DNA from: Blastococcus aurantiacus
Lineage (GTDB): Bacteria; Actinomycetota; Actinomycetes; Mycobacteriales; Geodermatophilaceae
Direction: 5' to 3'
Assembly: GCF_900102425.1 (NCBI RefSeq)
Contig: NZ_FNBT01000002.1
Coordinates: 372,001 to 436,000 of the forward strand
Length of the DNA: 64,000 bases
Every line of letters begins with the position of its first letter. Positions within the stretch are counted from its first letter, which is position 1. The position numbers and the translations under genes were made by a program. Below the pieces are notes generated by a model that was not told the origin of the DNA, ran no database searches, and saw only the letters and a program-made list of their open reading frames with translations. This document shows, one piece after another, positions 17,343 through 28,354 of the stretch.

Positions 17343-18032
17343 ATGGCCACGGCGAGTACGGCCGATGCATGGCGGCAGGGCGGGGGCTCCCCCGACCGGT
17401 CGTTCCCCGGGTCGCGCATGCCCCGTGAGGAACGCGCCATGAACCCCGACCGCAGTGCTCGCCCGGGTCGCCCACCGGTCCCACCCCGGGGTCGCCCTGC
17501 GGACCGGCTCCGTTCCGACGTCGACCGCGGCCGCCCGGTCCCGCCGCGCCGCGAGTCCCTCCGGCCCGACCGTTCGCTCGAGCACGAGCCCGCCGGCGCC
17601 CGCCCGGCCGGTGCGCGTCCTGCCGACGCCCGTCCCGCGGGCGCGCGGGCCCGCGCCGACGCTCGCCCCGTCACCGGCGGCGGCACCGTCCGCGGCGCCG
17701 TCGCGGTGCTCGGCATGTTCCTGGTGACCCTCGCCGGCGCCGGCATCGACTCGTTCGTGGGCGTCGGGCTCGGCATGATCACGCTGGCGGCCCTGCTCGG
17801 CTCCACCGGCGTGGCCATGCTGGTGGTCCGCCGCCGCGACATGTTCTCCGTCGTCGCCTCGCCGCCGCTGGTGTTCATCGCGGTCGCCGCGCTCAACATC
17901 GCGCTGGCCCCGTCGGCCCTCTTCAACCTGCCGACGATCGCCACCCTGCTGATCCGCGGCTTCCCGACGATGGCCATGGCGGCCGGCGTGGCCGTCGTGG
18001 TCGCCGTCGGCCGGCTGATCGCCCGCCGCTGA
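17343..18032 (+). CDS. DUF6542 membrane protein with Arg/Pro/Ala-rich N-terminus
   Basis: A 229-residue protein. The first 110 residues are a disordered Arg/Pro/Asp-rich region with a short repeat (GARPAGARPADARPAGARA). The last 115 residues hold about four membrane helices (VAVLGMFLVTLAGAGIDSFV, LGMITLAALLGSTGVAMLVV, LVFIAVAALNIALAP, and a last helix ending VGRLIARR) matching DUF6542, of unknown function. ATG 17343 has GGAGGT 5 nt upstream; ATG 17439 also has a GAGGAA site and is the alternative. Translation could begin at both. Confidence 0.75.
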   Translation: MATASTADAWRQGGGSPDRSFPGSRMPREERAMNPDRSARPGRPPVPPRGRPADRLRSDVDRGRPVPPRRESLRPDRSLEHEPAGARPAGARPADARPAGARARADARPVTGGGTVRGAVAVLGMFLVTLAGAGIDSFVGVGLGMITLAALLGSTGVAMLVVRRRDMFSVVASPPLVFIAVAALNIALAPSALFNLPTIATLLIRGFPTMAMAAGVAVVVAVGRLIARR

Positions 18033-18060
18033 CCCGCACCGGATCTCCTGGCACGGACGC

Positions 18061-18099
18061 AGAAGAGCCCGTCACCGCAGTCCGGTGACGGGCTCTTCT
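18061..18099. terminator. Bidirectional hairpin terminator
   Basis: A perfect 16-bp stem (18061-18076 with 18084-18099), flanked by AGAAGAG / CTCTTCT ends, lies between the convergent DUF6542 gene and ispH. It is the clearest intrinsic terminator on this side of the window. Confidence 0.8.
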
Positions 18100-18112
18100 C
18101 GGTACCAGGTGC

Positions 18113-19081
18113 TCAGTCGCCGGTGGCCTGGGCCTTCTCGGCGCGCCGCAGCTCGTGCGGCAGCGCGAAGACGAGGCGCTCCTCGGCGGCCTTGACCGTC
18201 TCCACGTCGGCGAAGCCGCGGGCGGCCAACCAGTCCAGCACCTCGCTCACGAGGATCTCGGGCACCGAGGCACCGCTGGTGACACCCACCGTGCGCACGC
18301 CCTCGAGCCAGGCCTCGTCGATCTCCGAGGCGAAGTCGACCAGGTAGGACGCCCGGGAGCCGGCCTCGAGGGCCACCTCCACCAGGCGCACCGAGTTGGA
18401 CGAGTTCGTGGAGCCGACGACCAGCACGAGGTCGCACTCGGCGGCCATCTGCTTCACCGCCTGCTGACGGTTCTGGGTGGCGTAGCAGATGTCGTCGCTC
18501 GGCGGGGACTGCAGACCGGGGAAGCGGTTCTTCAGCTGGTCGACCGTCGCCAGGGTCTCGTCCACCGAGAGGGTGGTCTGCGACAGCCACACGACCTTCT
18601 CGGGGTCGCGGACCTGGACGTTCGCGACGTCCTCGGCGCCGTCGACGAGCTGGATGTGGGCGGGCGCCTCACCGGCGGTGCCCTCGACCTCCTCGTGCCC
18701 GCGGTGGCCGATCAGCAGGATGTCGAAGTCGTCCCGGGCGAAGCGCTTGGCCTCCTGGTGCACCTTGGTCACCAGCGGGCAGGTCGCGTCGATGGTGCGC
18801 AGCTGGCGGTCGGCCGCCTCCTGGTGCACCGCCGGGGAGACGCCGTGGGCGCTGAAGACGACGACGGAACCCTCGGGGACCTCGGTCGTCTCGTCGACGA
18901 AGATCGCGCCCCGCCGCTCCAGGGTGGCCACCACGTGCTTGTTGTGGACGATCTGCTTGCGCACGTAGACCGGCGCGCCGTGGATCTCCAGGGCGCGCTC
19001 GACCGCGACCACCGCCCGGTCCACACCGGCGCAGTAACCCCGGGGATCGGCCAGCAGGACACGTCCGCGCTGATCTGCCAT
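18113..19081 (-). CDS. ispH: 4-hydroxy-3-methylbut-2-enyl diphosphate reductase
   Basis: Last enzyme of the MEP isoprenoid pathway, an iron-sulfur protein forming IPP and DMAPP. The 322-residue sequence has the conserved cysteines that hold the cluster: GYCAGV near residue 17, DATCPLV near 100 and [11 protein letters not shown] near 198. The catalytic region [11 protein letters not shown], the Glu/His motif [10 protein letters not shown] and TSGASVPE are also present. The gene lies divergent to the Rv1109c-like gene, the same order as in Mycobacterium. Confidence 0.97.
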   Translation of the reverse strand: MADQRGRVLLADPRGYCAGVDRAVVAVERALEIHGAPVYVRKQIVHNKHVVATLERRGAIFVDETTEVPEGSVVVFSAHGVSPAVHQEAADRQLRTIDATCPLVTKVHQEAKRFARDDFDILLIGHRGHEEVEGTAGEAPAHIQLVDGAEDVANVQVRDPEKVVWLSQTTLSVDETLATVDQLKNRFPGLQSPPSDDICYATQNRQQAVKQMAAECDLVLVVGSTNSSNSVRLVEVALEAGSRASYLVDFASEIDEAWLEGVRTVGVTSGASVPEILVSEVLDWLAARGFADVETVKAAEERLVFALPHELRRAEKAQATGD

Positions 19082-19206
19082 GCACCCAGCGTACGTGGGC
19101 GGAGGCGCCTGCCGGGGAGCGCGAGCGTGGTCAGGAACACCATCCGAACGGGGACCAGGGCCGGGGTGGGGGTGTCGACCTGTGATCCGTGGGGCAAGGT
19201 GACCCC

Positions 19207-20268
19207 ATGTCTCGTGAGATCCCTGAGGTTGTCCGCGCTGCTGCCGGCCTGGCCGCGACCGTCGTCGACGAGGCGCGCAGGCTGCCCGAGACGCTCCCCG
19301 GCCTGCCGGTGCGCCTCATCGGCATGGCCATGCAGCACGCGATGAAGGTGCAGCAGCAGTACGCCGGGCTCGTCGCCCGCGGCGACGAGCTGTTCACCGG
19401 GATCCGCGGTGACGCCGAGCCGGGCATGGCCACCTTCGACGACGACGGCGACGCCGCACCTGTCGAGGGATTCCGCGGGTCTGCCTTCGACCGCGCCGAC
19501 GTCGTCCCGGACGAGGTCCCCGACCGCGTGGGCGCGCAGGCCACGGTCGAGGAGTCCGTAGCGGAGGCGCCGGCCACCGAGGAGATCCTCGAGGAGCTGG
19601 CCATCGACGAGGCGATCGAGGCGGCTCCCACGCTCGAGGAGACCGCTCCCGCAGCCGCGGCGGCCGACGAAGACCTCACCGCACCCGAGGACACCGCGGT
19701 CGAGCTGCCCGTCGCCGGCGCGGCCGACATCGACGACATCCCCACCTCGGTGGACGTCCTGAACGCCGACGGCAGCGACATCACCACCGTCGACGCCGCC
19801 GTGACGGACGAGGGCATCGCCACCCCTGCGCCCGCCGACTACGCCGACACCACCGACGACGGCACCGATGTCGCCCGGGGCGACGGTCCGATCGCCGCCG
19901 AGGTGGGTGCGGACGACACCGACGCCGCCATCGCGGCGGGCGCCGCCGTGGACGCCGCCGGTGCGGGCTCGGTGGAGTCGACCGACACCGCCTCGACCGA
20001 CACCGCCTCGACCGACGCCGCCTCGACCGACGCCGCGGCCGGCGACAGCGCACCGGCGGAGGCCCCGATCGACGGCTACGACAGCTTCTCCATCGCGCAG
20101 CTGCGCGGCCGGCTCCGTGGCTACGCGCTCTCCACGGTGGCCGACCTCGTGGCCTACGAGGAGTCGGCGCAGGCCCGCCCGGACTACCTCCGCATGCTGC
20201 GCAACCGGCTGGAGAAGCTCGAGGAGCAGGCCGTCGAGTCCAGCCCGCTCGCCCCGCGCGGCGCCTGA
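19207..20268 (+). CDS. Lipid droplet-associated protein family (Rv1109c-like), with long acidic insert
   Basis: A 353-residue protein. The N-terminal 75 residues ([40 protein letters not shown]) resemble the mycobacterial Rv1109c family. The C-terminus ([35 protein letters not shown]) is a short helical domain. Between them lies about 200 residues of Asp/Glu/Ala/Thr-rich low complexity, including STDTA and STDAA repeats, which is longer than I expect in mycobacterial members. The gene order ispH / this gene / xseA / xseB is conserved in Mycobacterium and supports the call. The biological role is not clear. Confidence 0.72.
   Translation: MSREIPEVVRAAAGLAATVVDEARRLPETLPGLPVRLIGMAMQHAMKVQQQYAGLVARGDELFTGIRGDAEPGMATFDDDGDAAPVEGFRGSAFDRADVVPDEVPDRVGAQATVEESVAEAPATEEILEELAIDEAIEAAPTLEETAPAAAAADEDLTAPEDTAVELPVAGAADIDDIPTSVDVLNADGSDITTVDAAVTDEGIATPAPADYADTTDDGTDVARGDGPIAAEVGADDTDAAIAAGAAVDAAGAGSVESTDTASTDTASTDAASTDAAAGDSAPAEAPIDGYDSFSIAQLRGRLRGYALSTVADLVAYEESAQARPDYLRMLRNRLEKLEEQAVESSPLAPRGA
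19978..20037 (+). repeat. 15-bp tandem repeat, four units, inside the Rv1109c-like gene
   Basis: Four in-frame units of TCGACCGAC(A/G)CCGC(C/G) encode [15 protein letters not shown] and STDAA. The first pair and the second pair are almost identical, suggesting recent slippage duplication. Confidence 0.85.
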
Positions 20269-20289
20269 ACCACCCGGCGCGATGCGCCG

Positions 20290-20346
20290 GCGGTGAACCG
20301 GAGAGGCCCAGGACCATGCCGGTCCTGGGCCTCTCGGGTTCACCGG
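20290..20346 (+). terminator. Long-stem terminator after the Rv1109c-like gene
   Basis: A 15-bp perfect stem (20301-20315 with 20321-20335, loop ATGCC) is extended outwards by CGGTGAACC pairing with GGTTCACCG. It separates this gene from xseA. Confidence 0.75.
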
Positions 20347-20403
20347 TCCGAGGACCGGCACGGTCGGGCGGGGCTCGCGAAGTGGCCGTGACAGGCTGGC
20401 GGT

Positions 20404-21627
20404 GTGACCGCTCCCTCCTCCCCCGAGGCGCCGTGGCCGGTGCGGACGGTCGCACGCAAGATCGCCGACTGGATCGGCCGGCTCGGCGAGGTGTGGGTCG
20501 AGGGCCAGGTCGCGCAGCTCTCCCGGCGCGGCAACGCCGCCACCGTCTTCCTGACCCTGCGCGACCCGGTGGCCGACCTGTCCGTCCCGGTCACCTGCCA
20601 CCGGGACATCGCCGACCGTCCCGGCCTGGAGCTCACCGAGGGCGCGCGGGTGATCGTCCGCGCCCGGCCCGACTACTACGTCGCCCGCGGCTCCTTCTCG
20701 CTGCGCGCCACCGAGATCCGCGCCGTCGGCCTCGGTGAACTGCTCGCCCGCATCGAGCGCATCCGGCAGCTGCTGGCCGCCGAGGGTCTGTTCGACCGCA
20801 CCCGAAAGCGACCGCTGCCGTTCGCACCCGCCGTCGTCGGCGTCATCACCGGCCGGGACAGCGCCGCCGAACGCGACGTCCTGGTCACCGCCCGCCGCCG
20901 CTGGCCCGCCGTCCGGTTCGAGATGTACAACTGCGCCGTCCAGGGACCGCAGGCCGCGCAGAACGTCATCGACGGCCTGCGCCGGCTCGACGCTGACTCC
21001 GCCGTGGAGGTCATCGTCATCGCCCGCGGCGGCGGCTCGGTCGAGGACCTGTTGCCCTTCTCCGACGAAGGGCTGGTGCGGGCCATCGCGGCCACCCGCA
21101 CCCCGGTGGTCACCGCGGTCGGGCACGAGACCGACACGACGCTGGTCGACCACGTCGCGGACGTCCGCGCGGCCACCCCGACCGACGCCGCCCACCGGAT
21201 CGTGCCCGAGATCGGTGAGCAGCGACGGCTGGTCGAGGGGCTCCGCAGCCGCGCGCGGCACCTGGTGGCCTCGCGGGTCGAGCAGCAGGAGCGCTGGCTG
21301 GAGTCGGTCCGCACCCGTCCGGTGCTGGCCAGCCCCGACCGGCTGCTGCACGGGCGGGCCGACGACGTCGCGCAGCTGCGCACCCGCGCCCGGCGCACCG
21401 TCGTCCAGCGCGTCGACGCCGCCGAGCGCGACCTGGAGCACGCCCGGGCCCGCGTGACGGCGCTGTCGCCGGCGGCCACGCTCGCCCGGGGGTACGCGGT
21501 GATGCAACGGGCCGACGGCGCACTGGTGCGCGATCCGGCGGAGGTGACCGACGGCGAGCGCCTGCGCGTCCGGGTCAGCGGTGGCCAGCTTCCCGTCCGC
21601 GTCGACCGGCAGGATGGGGAACCGTGA
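20404..21627 (+). CDS. xseA: Exodeoxyribonuclease VII large subunit
   Basis: A 407-residue large subunit of exonuclease VII, which degrades single-stranded DNA. An N-terminal OB-fold ([21 protein letters not shown]) is followed by the catalytic domain with [52 protein letters not shown] and [13 protein letters not shown] coiled coil ends in [15 protein letters not shown] 20404 is taken as start. The stop overlaps the xseB start (GTGA). Confidence 0.96.
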   Translation: MTAPSSPEAPWPVRTVARKIADWIGRLGEVWVEGQVAQLSRRGNAATVFLTLRDPVADLSVPVTCHRDIADRPGLELTEGARVIVRARPDYYVARGSFSLRATEIRAVGLGELLARIERIRQLLAAEGLFDRTRKRPLPFAPAVVGVITGRDSAAERDVLVTARRRWPAVRFEMYNCAVQGPQAAQNVIDGLRRLDADSAVEVIVIARGGGSVEDLLPFSDEGLVRAIAATRTPVVTAVGHETDTTLVDHVADVRAATPTDAAHRIVPEIGEQRRLVEGLRSRARHLVASRVEQQERWLESVRTRPVLASPDRLLHGRADDVAQLRTRARRTVVQRVDAAERDLEHARARVTALSPAATLARGYAVMQRADGALVRDPAEVTDGERLRVRVSGGQLPVRVDRQDGEP

Positions 21628-21839
21628 GCGAGCAGACCGACGAGCCGACGACCACCTACGAGCAGGCGCGCGAGGAGCTCGCCGACGTCGTCCGGCGGCT
21701 GGAGGCCGGCGGGCTGACCCTCGAGGAGTCGCTGGCGCTGTGGGAGCGCGGCGAGGAGCTGGCGACGCTCTGCCAGCACTGGCTGGACCGCGCCCGGGAG
21801 CGCCTCGCCGCCGCCGCGCCGACGGACGACCAGGGCTGA
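21624..21839 (+). CDS. xseB: Exodeoxyribonuclease VII small subunit
   Basis: A 71-residue helical protein that binds the large subunit. [19 protein letters not shown] and [16 protein letters not shown] are the family signature. The GTG start at 21624 overlaps the xseA stop, so the two subunits are coupled. Confidence 0.95.
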   Translation: MSEQTDEPTTTYEQAREELADVVRRLEAGGLTLEESLALWERGEELATLCQHWLDRARERLAAAAPTDDQG

Positions 21840-21841
21840 GC

Positions 21842-22129
21842 TCAGGCCGGACGCCGCTCCGCCACCCCGCCCGCCGCCGACCGGGGGGACACGAGCAGCC
21901 CCGCGTCGGCCAGCGCACCGAGGACGCGGTCGGCGCGACGGCGGAGTTCGGGCAGGTCCGCGACGCCACCCCGCTCGACGAGGCAGCGGGCGATCAGGTC
22001 CCGCACCCCTGTGTCGCCGGTCGTCCCCTGCCGGACCGCGGGGACGCGGGTGACCATGCCGCACGGGCAGGATCCGCCGGCCGCCGGGGGCCGGTGGTCA
22101 CCGTGCGCGCAGACGTCGTCCTCGGGCAT
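21842..22129 (-). CDS. Small hypothetical protein with a Cys/His N-terminus
   Basis: A 95-residue protein I do not recognise. The N-terminus has CAHGDH and CPCGM, three cysteines with histidines that could bind a metal. The rest is a helical segment ([35 protein letters not shown]). ATG 22129 has GAGGAG 5 nt upstream, which favours it over the longer frame from 22249. It converges on xseB with almost no gap. Confidence 0.6.
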   Translation of the reverse strand: MPEDDVCAHGDHRPPAAGGSCPCGMVTRVPAVRQGTTGDTGVRDLIARCLVERGGVADLPELRRRADRVLGALADAGLLVSPRSAAGGVAERRPA

Positions 22130-22271
22130 GTCGGCTCCTCGTCCGACCGGCTGCCGCGGTGGCGCCGGGCGTGCGGTGATCGTGGGGCGACCGCACGCAC
22201 GACGCCGCACGAAACCCCGCACGTCGATCAGTCGTCCGACACCCGACACGGAACCGCAACAACGCCGGCGG

Positions 22272-22913
22272 TCAGCTCTCCGCGGGGCGCACCGCGGCGG
22301 CGACGGCCCGCAGCTCGTCGTCGGTCGCCGATCCGGTGACGACCAGGACCACCTGACCCTCCTCGCGGGTCAGGGCGGTCTCTCCCCGCTCGGTGGTCAG
22401 CCGGGTCCACGGCTCGCCGGAGACGTCCGCCGTGCCCTCGTCGGTCGCGCCCTCGAGCACCGCACGCACCGGCTCGGCGCCGGCGTCGTCGCTGACGGTG
22501 AAACCGGCGAACTCCCCGGACGGGGTCAGGTAGCCGATCTCGAGCGTCACCGGTGCCCCCGCGTCGGCGAAGCCGGCGTCCGTGCGCGCGCTGGTCGGGC
22601 GGTAGTCCTCCGGCAACCCGGCCGGGGCCTGCACCTCGTAGCCGGCCCGCTCGGCGGCCAGCCGCACGGTGGCCGTCGGGTCGACCGTGCGCACGGTCTC
22701 CTCGTTGCTCGCGCGGAACGCCTGCCACGCCACGAGGAGGAGGCAGATGACGACCAGCGGGACCAGCGACCGGATCATGTTCGCCGCGCTCATCCGGTTC
22801 GCGCGCTCCACGGCCGGCGACGACGCTCCCGCCGGAAGCTGCTCCGCCACCACCGGGGACTCCGGCCGGTCGGCGGGTCGCGGGCTCGTCGGGCCGACTT
22901 CGGTCATGCACAT
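22272..22913 (-). CDS. DUF4245 domain membrane-anchored protein
   Basis: A 213-residue protein with one membrane helix near residues 49-66 ([20 protein letters not shown]) and an external C-terminal domain matching DUF4245 ([46 protein letters not shown]). In Mycobacterium the equivalent gene (Rv1100) also lies divergent to glpX, which supports the call. Two starts two codons apart are possible (22913 and 22907), neither with a clear ribosome site. Function unknown. Confidence 0.85.
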   Translation of the reverse strand: MCMTEVGPTSPRPADRPESPVVAEQLPAGASSPAVERANRMSAANMIRSLVPLVVICLLLVAWQAFRASNEETVRTVDPTATVRLAAERAGYEVQAPAGLPEDYRPTSARTDAGFADAGAPVTLEIGYLTPSGEFAGFTVSDDAGAEPVRAVLEGATDEGTADVSGEPWTRLTTERGETALTREEGQVVLVVTGSATDDELRAVAAAVRPAES

Positions 22914-23015
22914 AGGATCGCAGGAGAGCTCCACCGCCCTGCCGCCCATGGCCGCGTCCCGGGTTCCGCCCTGCGCTCGACGGCGGTCGGGACGGGCCCC
23001 CCACCAGGAGGTCCC

Positions 23016-24065
23016 GTGTCGCTGCCCGTTCCCGAAGGCCCCGTCTCCTCGAGCGGGCGCGACTTCCGCACCGACCGCCCCGCTCCCGACCGCAACCTGG
23101 CCCTCGAGCTGGTGCGGGTGACCGAGGCCGCGGCGATGGCCGCCGGGCGCTGGGTCGGGCGGGGCGACAAGAACGGCGGTGACGGTGCCGCGGTCGACGC
23201 GATGCGGGCCCTCATCGGCACGGTGAGCATGAAGGGCGTCGTCGTCATCGGGGAGGGCGAGAAGGACGAGGCCCCGATGCTCTACAACGGCGAGCAGGTG
23301 GGTGACGGCCAGGGCCCGGAGTGCGACGTCGCCGTCGACCCCATCGACGGCACCACGCTGATGGCGAAGGGCATGCCGAACGCGATCGCCGTCATGGCGG
23401 TGGCCGACCGCGGCGCGATGTACGACCCGTCGGCGGTCTTCTACATGGAGAAGCTGGCCACCGGGCCGGCCGCCGCCGACGTCGTCGACATCACCGTGCC
23501 CGTGGCGGAGAACATCCGCCGCGTCGCCAAGGCGAAGAAGAGCTCGGTCGGCGACGTCACCGTCTGCATCCTCGACCGGCCGCGGCACGCCCAGCTGGTG
23601 CAGGAGGTCCGCGAGGCCGGCGCCCGCATCAAGTTCATCACCGACGGCGACGTCGCCAGCGCGATCGCGGCCGCCCGCGAGGGCACCGGCGTGGACCTCA
23701 TCCTCGGCATCGGCGGCACGCCGGAGGGCATCATCGCCGCCTGCGCGCTCAAGTGCATGGGCGGCACCTTCCAGGGCCGGCTCTGGCCCAAGGACGACGA
23801 GGAGCGCCAGAAGGCCCTCGACGCCGGCCACGACCTCGACCGGGTGCTGCACATCGACGACCTGGTGCGCGGCGACGTCTTCTTCGTCGCCACCGGCATC
23901 ACCGACGGCGAGCTGCTGCGCGGGGTCCAGTACCGCGCCGGCGGGTGCACCACGCAGTCGCTGGTGATGCGCTCGAAGTCGGGCACGATCCGCTCGATCG
24001 AGAGCCTGCACTCGCTGGAGAAGCTGCGCGCCTACTCCGCCGTCCCCTTCGACCGCGAGGCCTGA
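23016..24065 (+). CDS. glpX: Class II fructose-1,6-bisphosphatase
   Basis: Gluconeogenic phosphatase of 349 residues that hydrolyses fructose 1,6-bisphosphate. The metal-binding and substrate residues lie in [42 protein letters not shown] and [14 protein letters not shown] 23016 follows AGGAGG; the long open frame upstream is not coding. glpX-type enzymes are the main FBPase in actinobacteria. Confidence 0.96.
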   Translation: MSLPVPEGPVSSSGRDFRTDRPAPDRNLALELVRVTEAAAMAAGRWVGRGDKNGGDGAAVDAMRALIGTVSMKGVVVIGEGEKDEAPMLYNGEQVGDGQGPECDVAVDPIDGTTLMAKGMPNAIAVMAVADRGAMYDPSAVFYMEKLATGPAAADVVDITVPVAENIRRVAKAKKSSVGDVTVCILDRPRHAQLVQEVREAGARIKFITDGDVASAIAAAREGTGVDLILGIGGTPEGIIAACALKCMGGTFQGRLWPKDDEERQKALDAGHDLDRVLHIDDLVRGDVFFVATGITDGELLRGVQYRAGGCTTQSLVMRSKSGTIRSIESLHSLEKLRAYSAVPFDREA

Positions 24066-24066
24066 G

Positions 24067-24708
24067 TCAGAGCCGCCGCTGGGCGAGCCGGTCCATGACC
24101 TGCCGCCAGCGGCTGGCCGACTCCCCGGGGGCGAGGCTGCGCAGCTTCAGGTCGCCGAACACGGTGCGGGCGTGCACGACGACCCGCGGGGTGCCGCTCA
24201 CGCGGGGCACCGGCGCGAGGTCGACCTTGCGGTCGCCGAACACGGTGCGTCCCTGGATCTCCGCGTCCACCCCCTCCGCGACGATCACGTCGACGTCGCC
24301 GAAGTACGTGGTCAGGTAGAGGTCGAGCCGGTCGGCGTCGGTGCGCAGCCCGCGCAGGTCCATCCGCACGTCGCCGAAGACGGTGGAGACCCGGAGCGGC
24401 ACCGACGGGCCGGCGAGCGTGATGTCCCCGAAGACGCTGGTCTGCTGCTCCGGGGCGCGGGTACCGACGATCTCGGCCGGCGCACCGGCCGGGAGGTCCG
24501 AGACCAGCCGGGCGAGCTCGTCCGTGGTGACCGCGGCGTAGGCGGCGCCGGCCCGCTGGCCGAACTCGTCGAGGTCGATACGCCCCTCGGCGAGCGCCGT
24601 CTGGAGCCGGGCGACCAGCGCCTCGCGGTCGGAGTCGGAGGCCCGGACGCCCGGGGCCCCGGCGTCTCCCGGGGCCGGTACGGCAGGGAGTCGTGCGTCG
24701 TCGGACAC
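24067..24708 (-). CDS. DUF1707 protein with cell-wall-stress-like beta-helical C-terminus
   Basis: A 213-residue protein. Residues about 20-75 are a DUF1707 domain (VRASDSDREALVARLQTALA, EGRIDLDEFGQRAGAAYAA). The rest contains four TVFGD or SVFGD-type repeats (TSVFGDITL, STVFGDVRMDL, TTYFGDVDV, RTVFGDRKVDL, ARTVFGDLKL), a pattern found in LiaF-like and DUF2154 proteins tied to envelope stress. There is no membrane helix. The GTG start at 24708 gives the natural DUF1707 N-terminus. It converges on glpX with 1 bp between the stops. Confidence 0.82.
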   Translation of the reverse strand: MSDDARLPAVPAPGDAGAPGVRASDSDREALVARLQTALAEGRIDLDEFGQRAGAAYAAVTTDELARLVSDLPAGAPAEIVGTRAPEQQTSVFGDITLAGPSVPLRVSTVFGDVRMDLRGLRTDADRLDLYLTTYFGDVDVIVAEGVDAEIQGRTVFGDRKVDLAPVPRVSGTPRVVVHARTVFGDLKLRSLAPGESASRWRQVMDRLAQRRL

Positions 24709-24746
24709 GACCCCGACCGTAGCCGAGACGCCGCTCGGCGGACCGG

Positions 24747-25436
24747 TCAGCTGGCCGGCGGAAAGGCGTCCACGAAGTAGACCTTCGAGGCGTCGGCGTT
24801 CGGCTGCCGGCCCGCGCAGGTGCCGCCGTACAGCTCGTAGGCGGACTCCGGTGGCGACTGCCGGTAGAGGTCGTCGCAGGCCTCCATGTCGCCGTCGTAG
24901 CACTGCTCGGCGTACTCGTCGAACTCCGGGTCGTCCCCGAGGCCCTCGGGCTCCGAGGTCGCCGCCGGGACCGAGGAGTCGCCGCCGCGCCCCCCGCTGT
25001 CGCCGTCGTCGTCGGAACCGAGCCCGACGAACAGGGCGACCGCCACCCCGGCGACGACCAGGGCGGCGAGCGCGGCCAGGACGATGGCCACCTTGTTGCC
25101 CTTCCCCGAGGTGGCCGCGCCCTGCCCCCAGGGCGGGGTGGGCGCCTGGTCCTGCGGCTGGCCATACGGGGTCTGGCCGTAGTACTGGCCGTGCTGCGGC
25201 TGCCCGTAGGGGGCCTGGCCGTACTGCGGCTGCCCGTAGGGCGCCTGTCCGTACGGCGGCTGACCGTACTGCGGCGGCCCTTGGTAGGGACCCTGCGCGC
25301 CGGGCTGCGGGCCGGCGGCGTCCGGGGCGGGCTGCCACTCGGGGTAGGGCCGGGCGGACGGTTCCGGCTGCGGGCCGGCGGGGCGGTCGCCCCCCGTGTC
25401 GGAACCACCCGGGTGCGGGTACGGCGGCTGCGACAT
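24747..25436 (-). CDS. Proline/tyrosine/glutamine-rich single-pass membrane protein
   Basis: A 229-residue protein. The cytosolic N-terminus has about nine PYGQ-type repeats ([18 protein letters not shown]). A single membrane helix follows near residue 118-140 ([20 protein letters not shown]). The external C-terminus is acidic with four cysteines ([21 protein letters not shown]). This Q/P/Y-rich plus one-helix layout is common in actinobacteria and has no known function. ATG 25436 has GAGGAG 5 nt upstream. Confidence 0.7.
   Translation of the reverse strand: MSQPPYPHPGGSDTGGDRPAGPQPEPSARPYPEWQPAPDAAGPQPGAQGPYQGPPQYGQPPYGQAPYGQPQYGQAPYGQPQHGQYYGQTPYGQPQDQAPTPPWGQGAATSGKGNKVAIVLAALAALVVAGVAVALFVGLGSDDDGDSGGRGGDSSVPAATSEPEGLGDDPEFDEYAEQCYDGDMEACDDLYRQSPPESAYELYGGTCAGRQPNADASKVYFVDAFPPAS
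25150..25275 (-). repeat. Degenerate 9-18 bp tandem repeats coding PYGQ units
   Basis: The plus strand shows repeated CTGGCCGTA / CTGCCCGTAGGG(C/G) modules that encode YGQP, YGQA and YGQT units in the minus-strand protein. Confidence 0.75.
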
Positions 25437-25596
25437 CGGAACTCCTCGCTCGGGCACGGGCTGCCGTCGGCGATGCTAGGGCTTCCCGATCCGGGTCGTG
25501 CCACGGTTCCGGGCCCCGACACACACCCGGGGTGCGCCGCGCCGTCCGCACTACGCTCCGCCCGACAGCCACCAACTCCTCGGAAGTGCGGTGTCC

Positions 25597-26286
25597 ATGG
25601 GCAACGACATCCATCCCACCGCGGTCATCGAGGGCGATGTGCAGCTCGGGGACCACAACACCATCGGTCCGTTCTGTCACCTGCGCGGCCCGCTCGTCAT
25701 GGGCGACGACAACCTGCTGTCCTCGCACGTCTGCATCGGACTACCGGGACAGGACACCCGCAACCCCCGGTACGACGACTCGGACAAGCGCGTCGCCATC
25801 GGCAACCGCAACACGATCCGTGAGTTCGCCTCGGTGCAGAAGGGCTGCTACGAGGACGTGACGACGATCGGCGACGACGTGTTCCTGATGCAGAGCGTCC
25901 ACGTACCCCACGACGCGCAACTGGAGGACCACGTGGTGCTCACGCCCATGGTGGCCCTGGCCGGCCTGGTCCGGGTGCTCCGGGGCGCCAACCTGGCGCT
26001 GGGGAGCGGCGTCGTCCAGGACGTCGTCGTCGGCCAGTACTCCATCGTGGCCGCGGGAGCCGTGGCCCGCCGCCACGTCCGACCGTTCACGCGTTCGATC
26101 CCCGGCAAGCCCGACAGCATCAACCACTACGCGGTCGAGAAGTTCGGCTTCGCCGAGCACGCGACCGACATCGCGGCGTACGTCCTCGAGGGTCGTACAC
26201 CGGCCCGAGGGCCGGTGCGGGACGTCGTCGAGCACTACGAGACGACCGTGCGGGACAGGGAACGATCCCGCGAGCGCCGGGGCTGA
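25597..26286 (+). CDS. LpxA-like left-handed beta-helix acyltransferase
   Basis: A 229-residue member of the hexapeptide-repeat acyltransferases. The sequence begins IHPTAVIEGDVQLGDHNTIG, and the order of elements follows LpxA (acyl-ACP:UDP-GlcNAc O-acyltransferase): RNTIREFASVQKG, a HVPHDA motif where LpxA has its catalytic His, and VALAGLVRV. The C-terminal helical part is shorter than in true LpxA. Actinobacteria lack lipid A, so it likely acylates another nucleotide sugar. ATG 25597 is used; GTG 25591 is equally possible. The deoxyaminosugar genes 1.5 kb downstream are candidate partners. Confidence 0.75.
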   Translation: MGNDIHPTAVIEGDVQLGDHNTIGPFCHLRGPLVMGDDNLLSSHVCIGLPGQDTRNPRYDDSDKRVAIGNRNTIREFASVQKGCYEDVTTIGDDVFLMQSVHVPHDAQLEDHVVLTPMVALAGLVRVLRGANLALGSGVVQDVVVGQYSIVAAGAVARRHVRPFTRSIPGKPDSINHYAVEKFGFAEHATDIAAYVLEGRTPARGPVRDVVEHYETTVRDRERSRERRG

Positions 26287-26357
26287 TCGCAGCCCGGGGC
26301 GGGGGTGTCTAGGGTCGCTGCCGGAGCACTGACACCACACCACACCGGGAGCGCACC

Positions 26358-27752
<1,395 letters not shown>

Positions 27753-27838
27753 CTCCCGCTGCGCCAGCGGGGCCCGACGACGCAACGGCGGTCGGTGTCG
27801 CGGTCCGGGTCGATGGAGCGTCTGCCGATAACAGCGGC

Positions 27839-28354
27839 GTGGCTCTCGATGAACGACGTTCCCTCGGCCCGGGCCGCCGCACCACGGACTGGAATCCTCG
27901 CCCGCAGGGTGACGGCGCCGGCTGTCGGATCGTCGATCTGCCCCGGATCACGGACCCCCGCGGCAATCTGACGATGATCGAGGGCGGCGACCACGTCCCC
28001 TTCGACATCGCCCGGGTCTACTACCTCTACGACGTCCCTGGGGGCGAGTCGCGGGGCGGCCACGCCCACCGCGACCTCCAGCAACTCATCGTCGCGGCCT
28101 CCGGCAGCTTCGACGTCGTCGTCGACGACGGCTCCCGCACAGCGCGGTTCCACCTCAACCGCTCGTACCACGGGCTGTACGTCCCCCGGCTGACCTGGCG
28201 GGAGCTCGGCAACTTCTCCTCCGGCAGCGTCTGCCTCGTGATGGCCTCGCTGCCCTACTCCGAGGACGACTACTACCGGGACTACGACGGCTTCGCCGAC
28301 GCCCGCCGGGCCGCCGAGGCGGCCGGGGAACTCGTCGCTCCGGCGCCGGCATGA
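27839..28354 (+). CDS. FdtA/QdtA-type sugar 3,4-ketoisomerase (WxcM-like cupin)
   Basis: A 171-residue cupin. The core reads DLPRITDPRGNLTMIEGG, ARVYYLYDVPGGESRGGHAH, QQLIVAASGSFDVVVDDG and YHGLYVPRLTWREL, which matches dTDP-4-keto-6-deoxyglucose 3,4-isomerases such as FdtA and QdtA. They supply the 3-keto sugar for a following aminotransferase. GTG 27839 is the only plausible start in frame, and it has no clear ribosome site; the 44 residues before the cupin are unlike the family. The next gene overlaps by 4 bp. Confidence 0.82.
   Translation: MALDERRSLGPGRRTTDWNPRPQGDGAGCRIVDLPRITDPRGNLTMIEGGDHVPFDIARVYYLYDVPGGESRGGHAHRDLQQLIVAASGSFDVVVDDGSRTARFHLNRSYHGLYVPRLTWRELGNFSSGSVCLVMASLPYSEDDYYRDYDGFADARRAAEAAGELVAPAPA

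Noticed and set aside
18769-21969. A 1066-codon open frame on the minus strand
   Set aside because: It lies across ispH, the Rv1109c-like gene and xseA; its composition is Arg/Gly/Ala-rich with no domain, a shadow of GC-rich coding on other frames.
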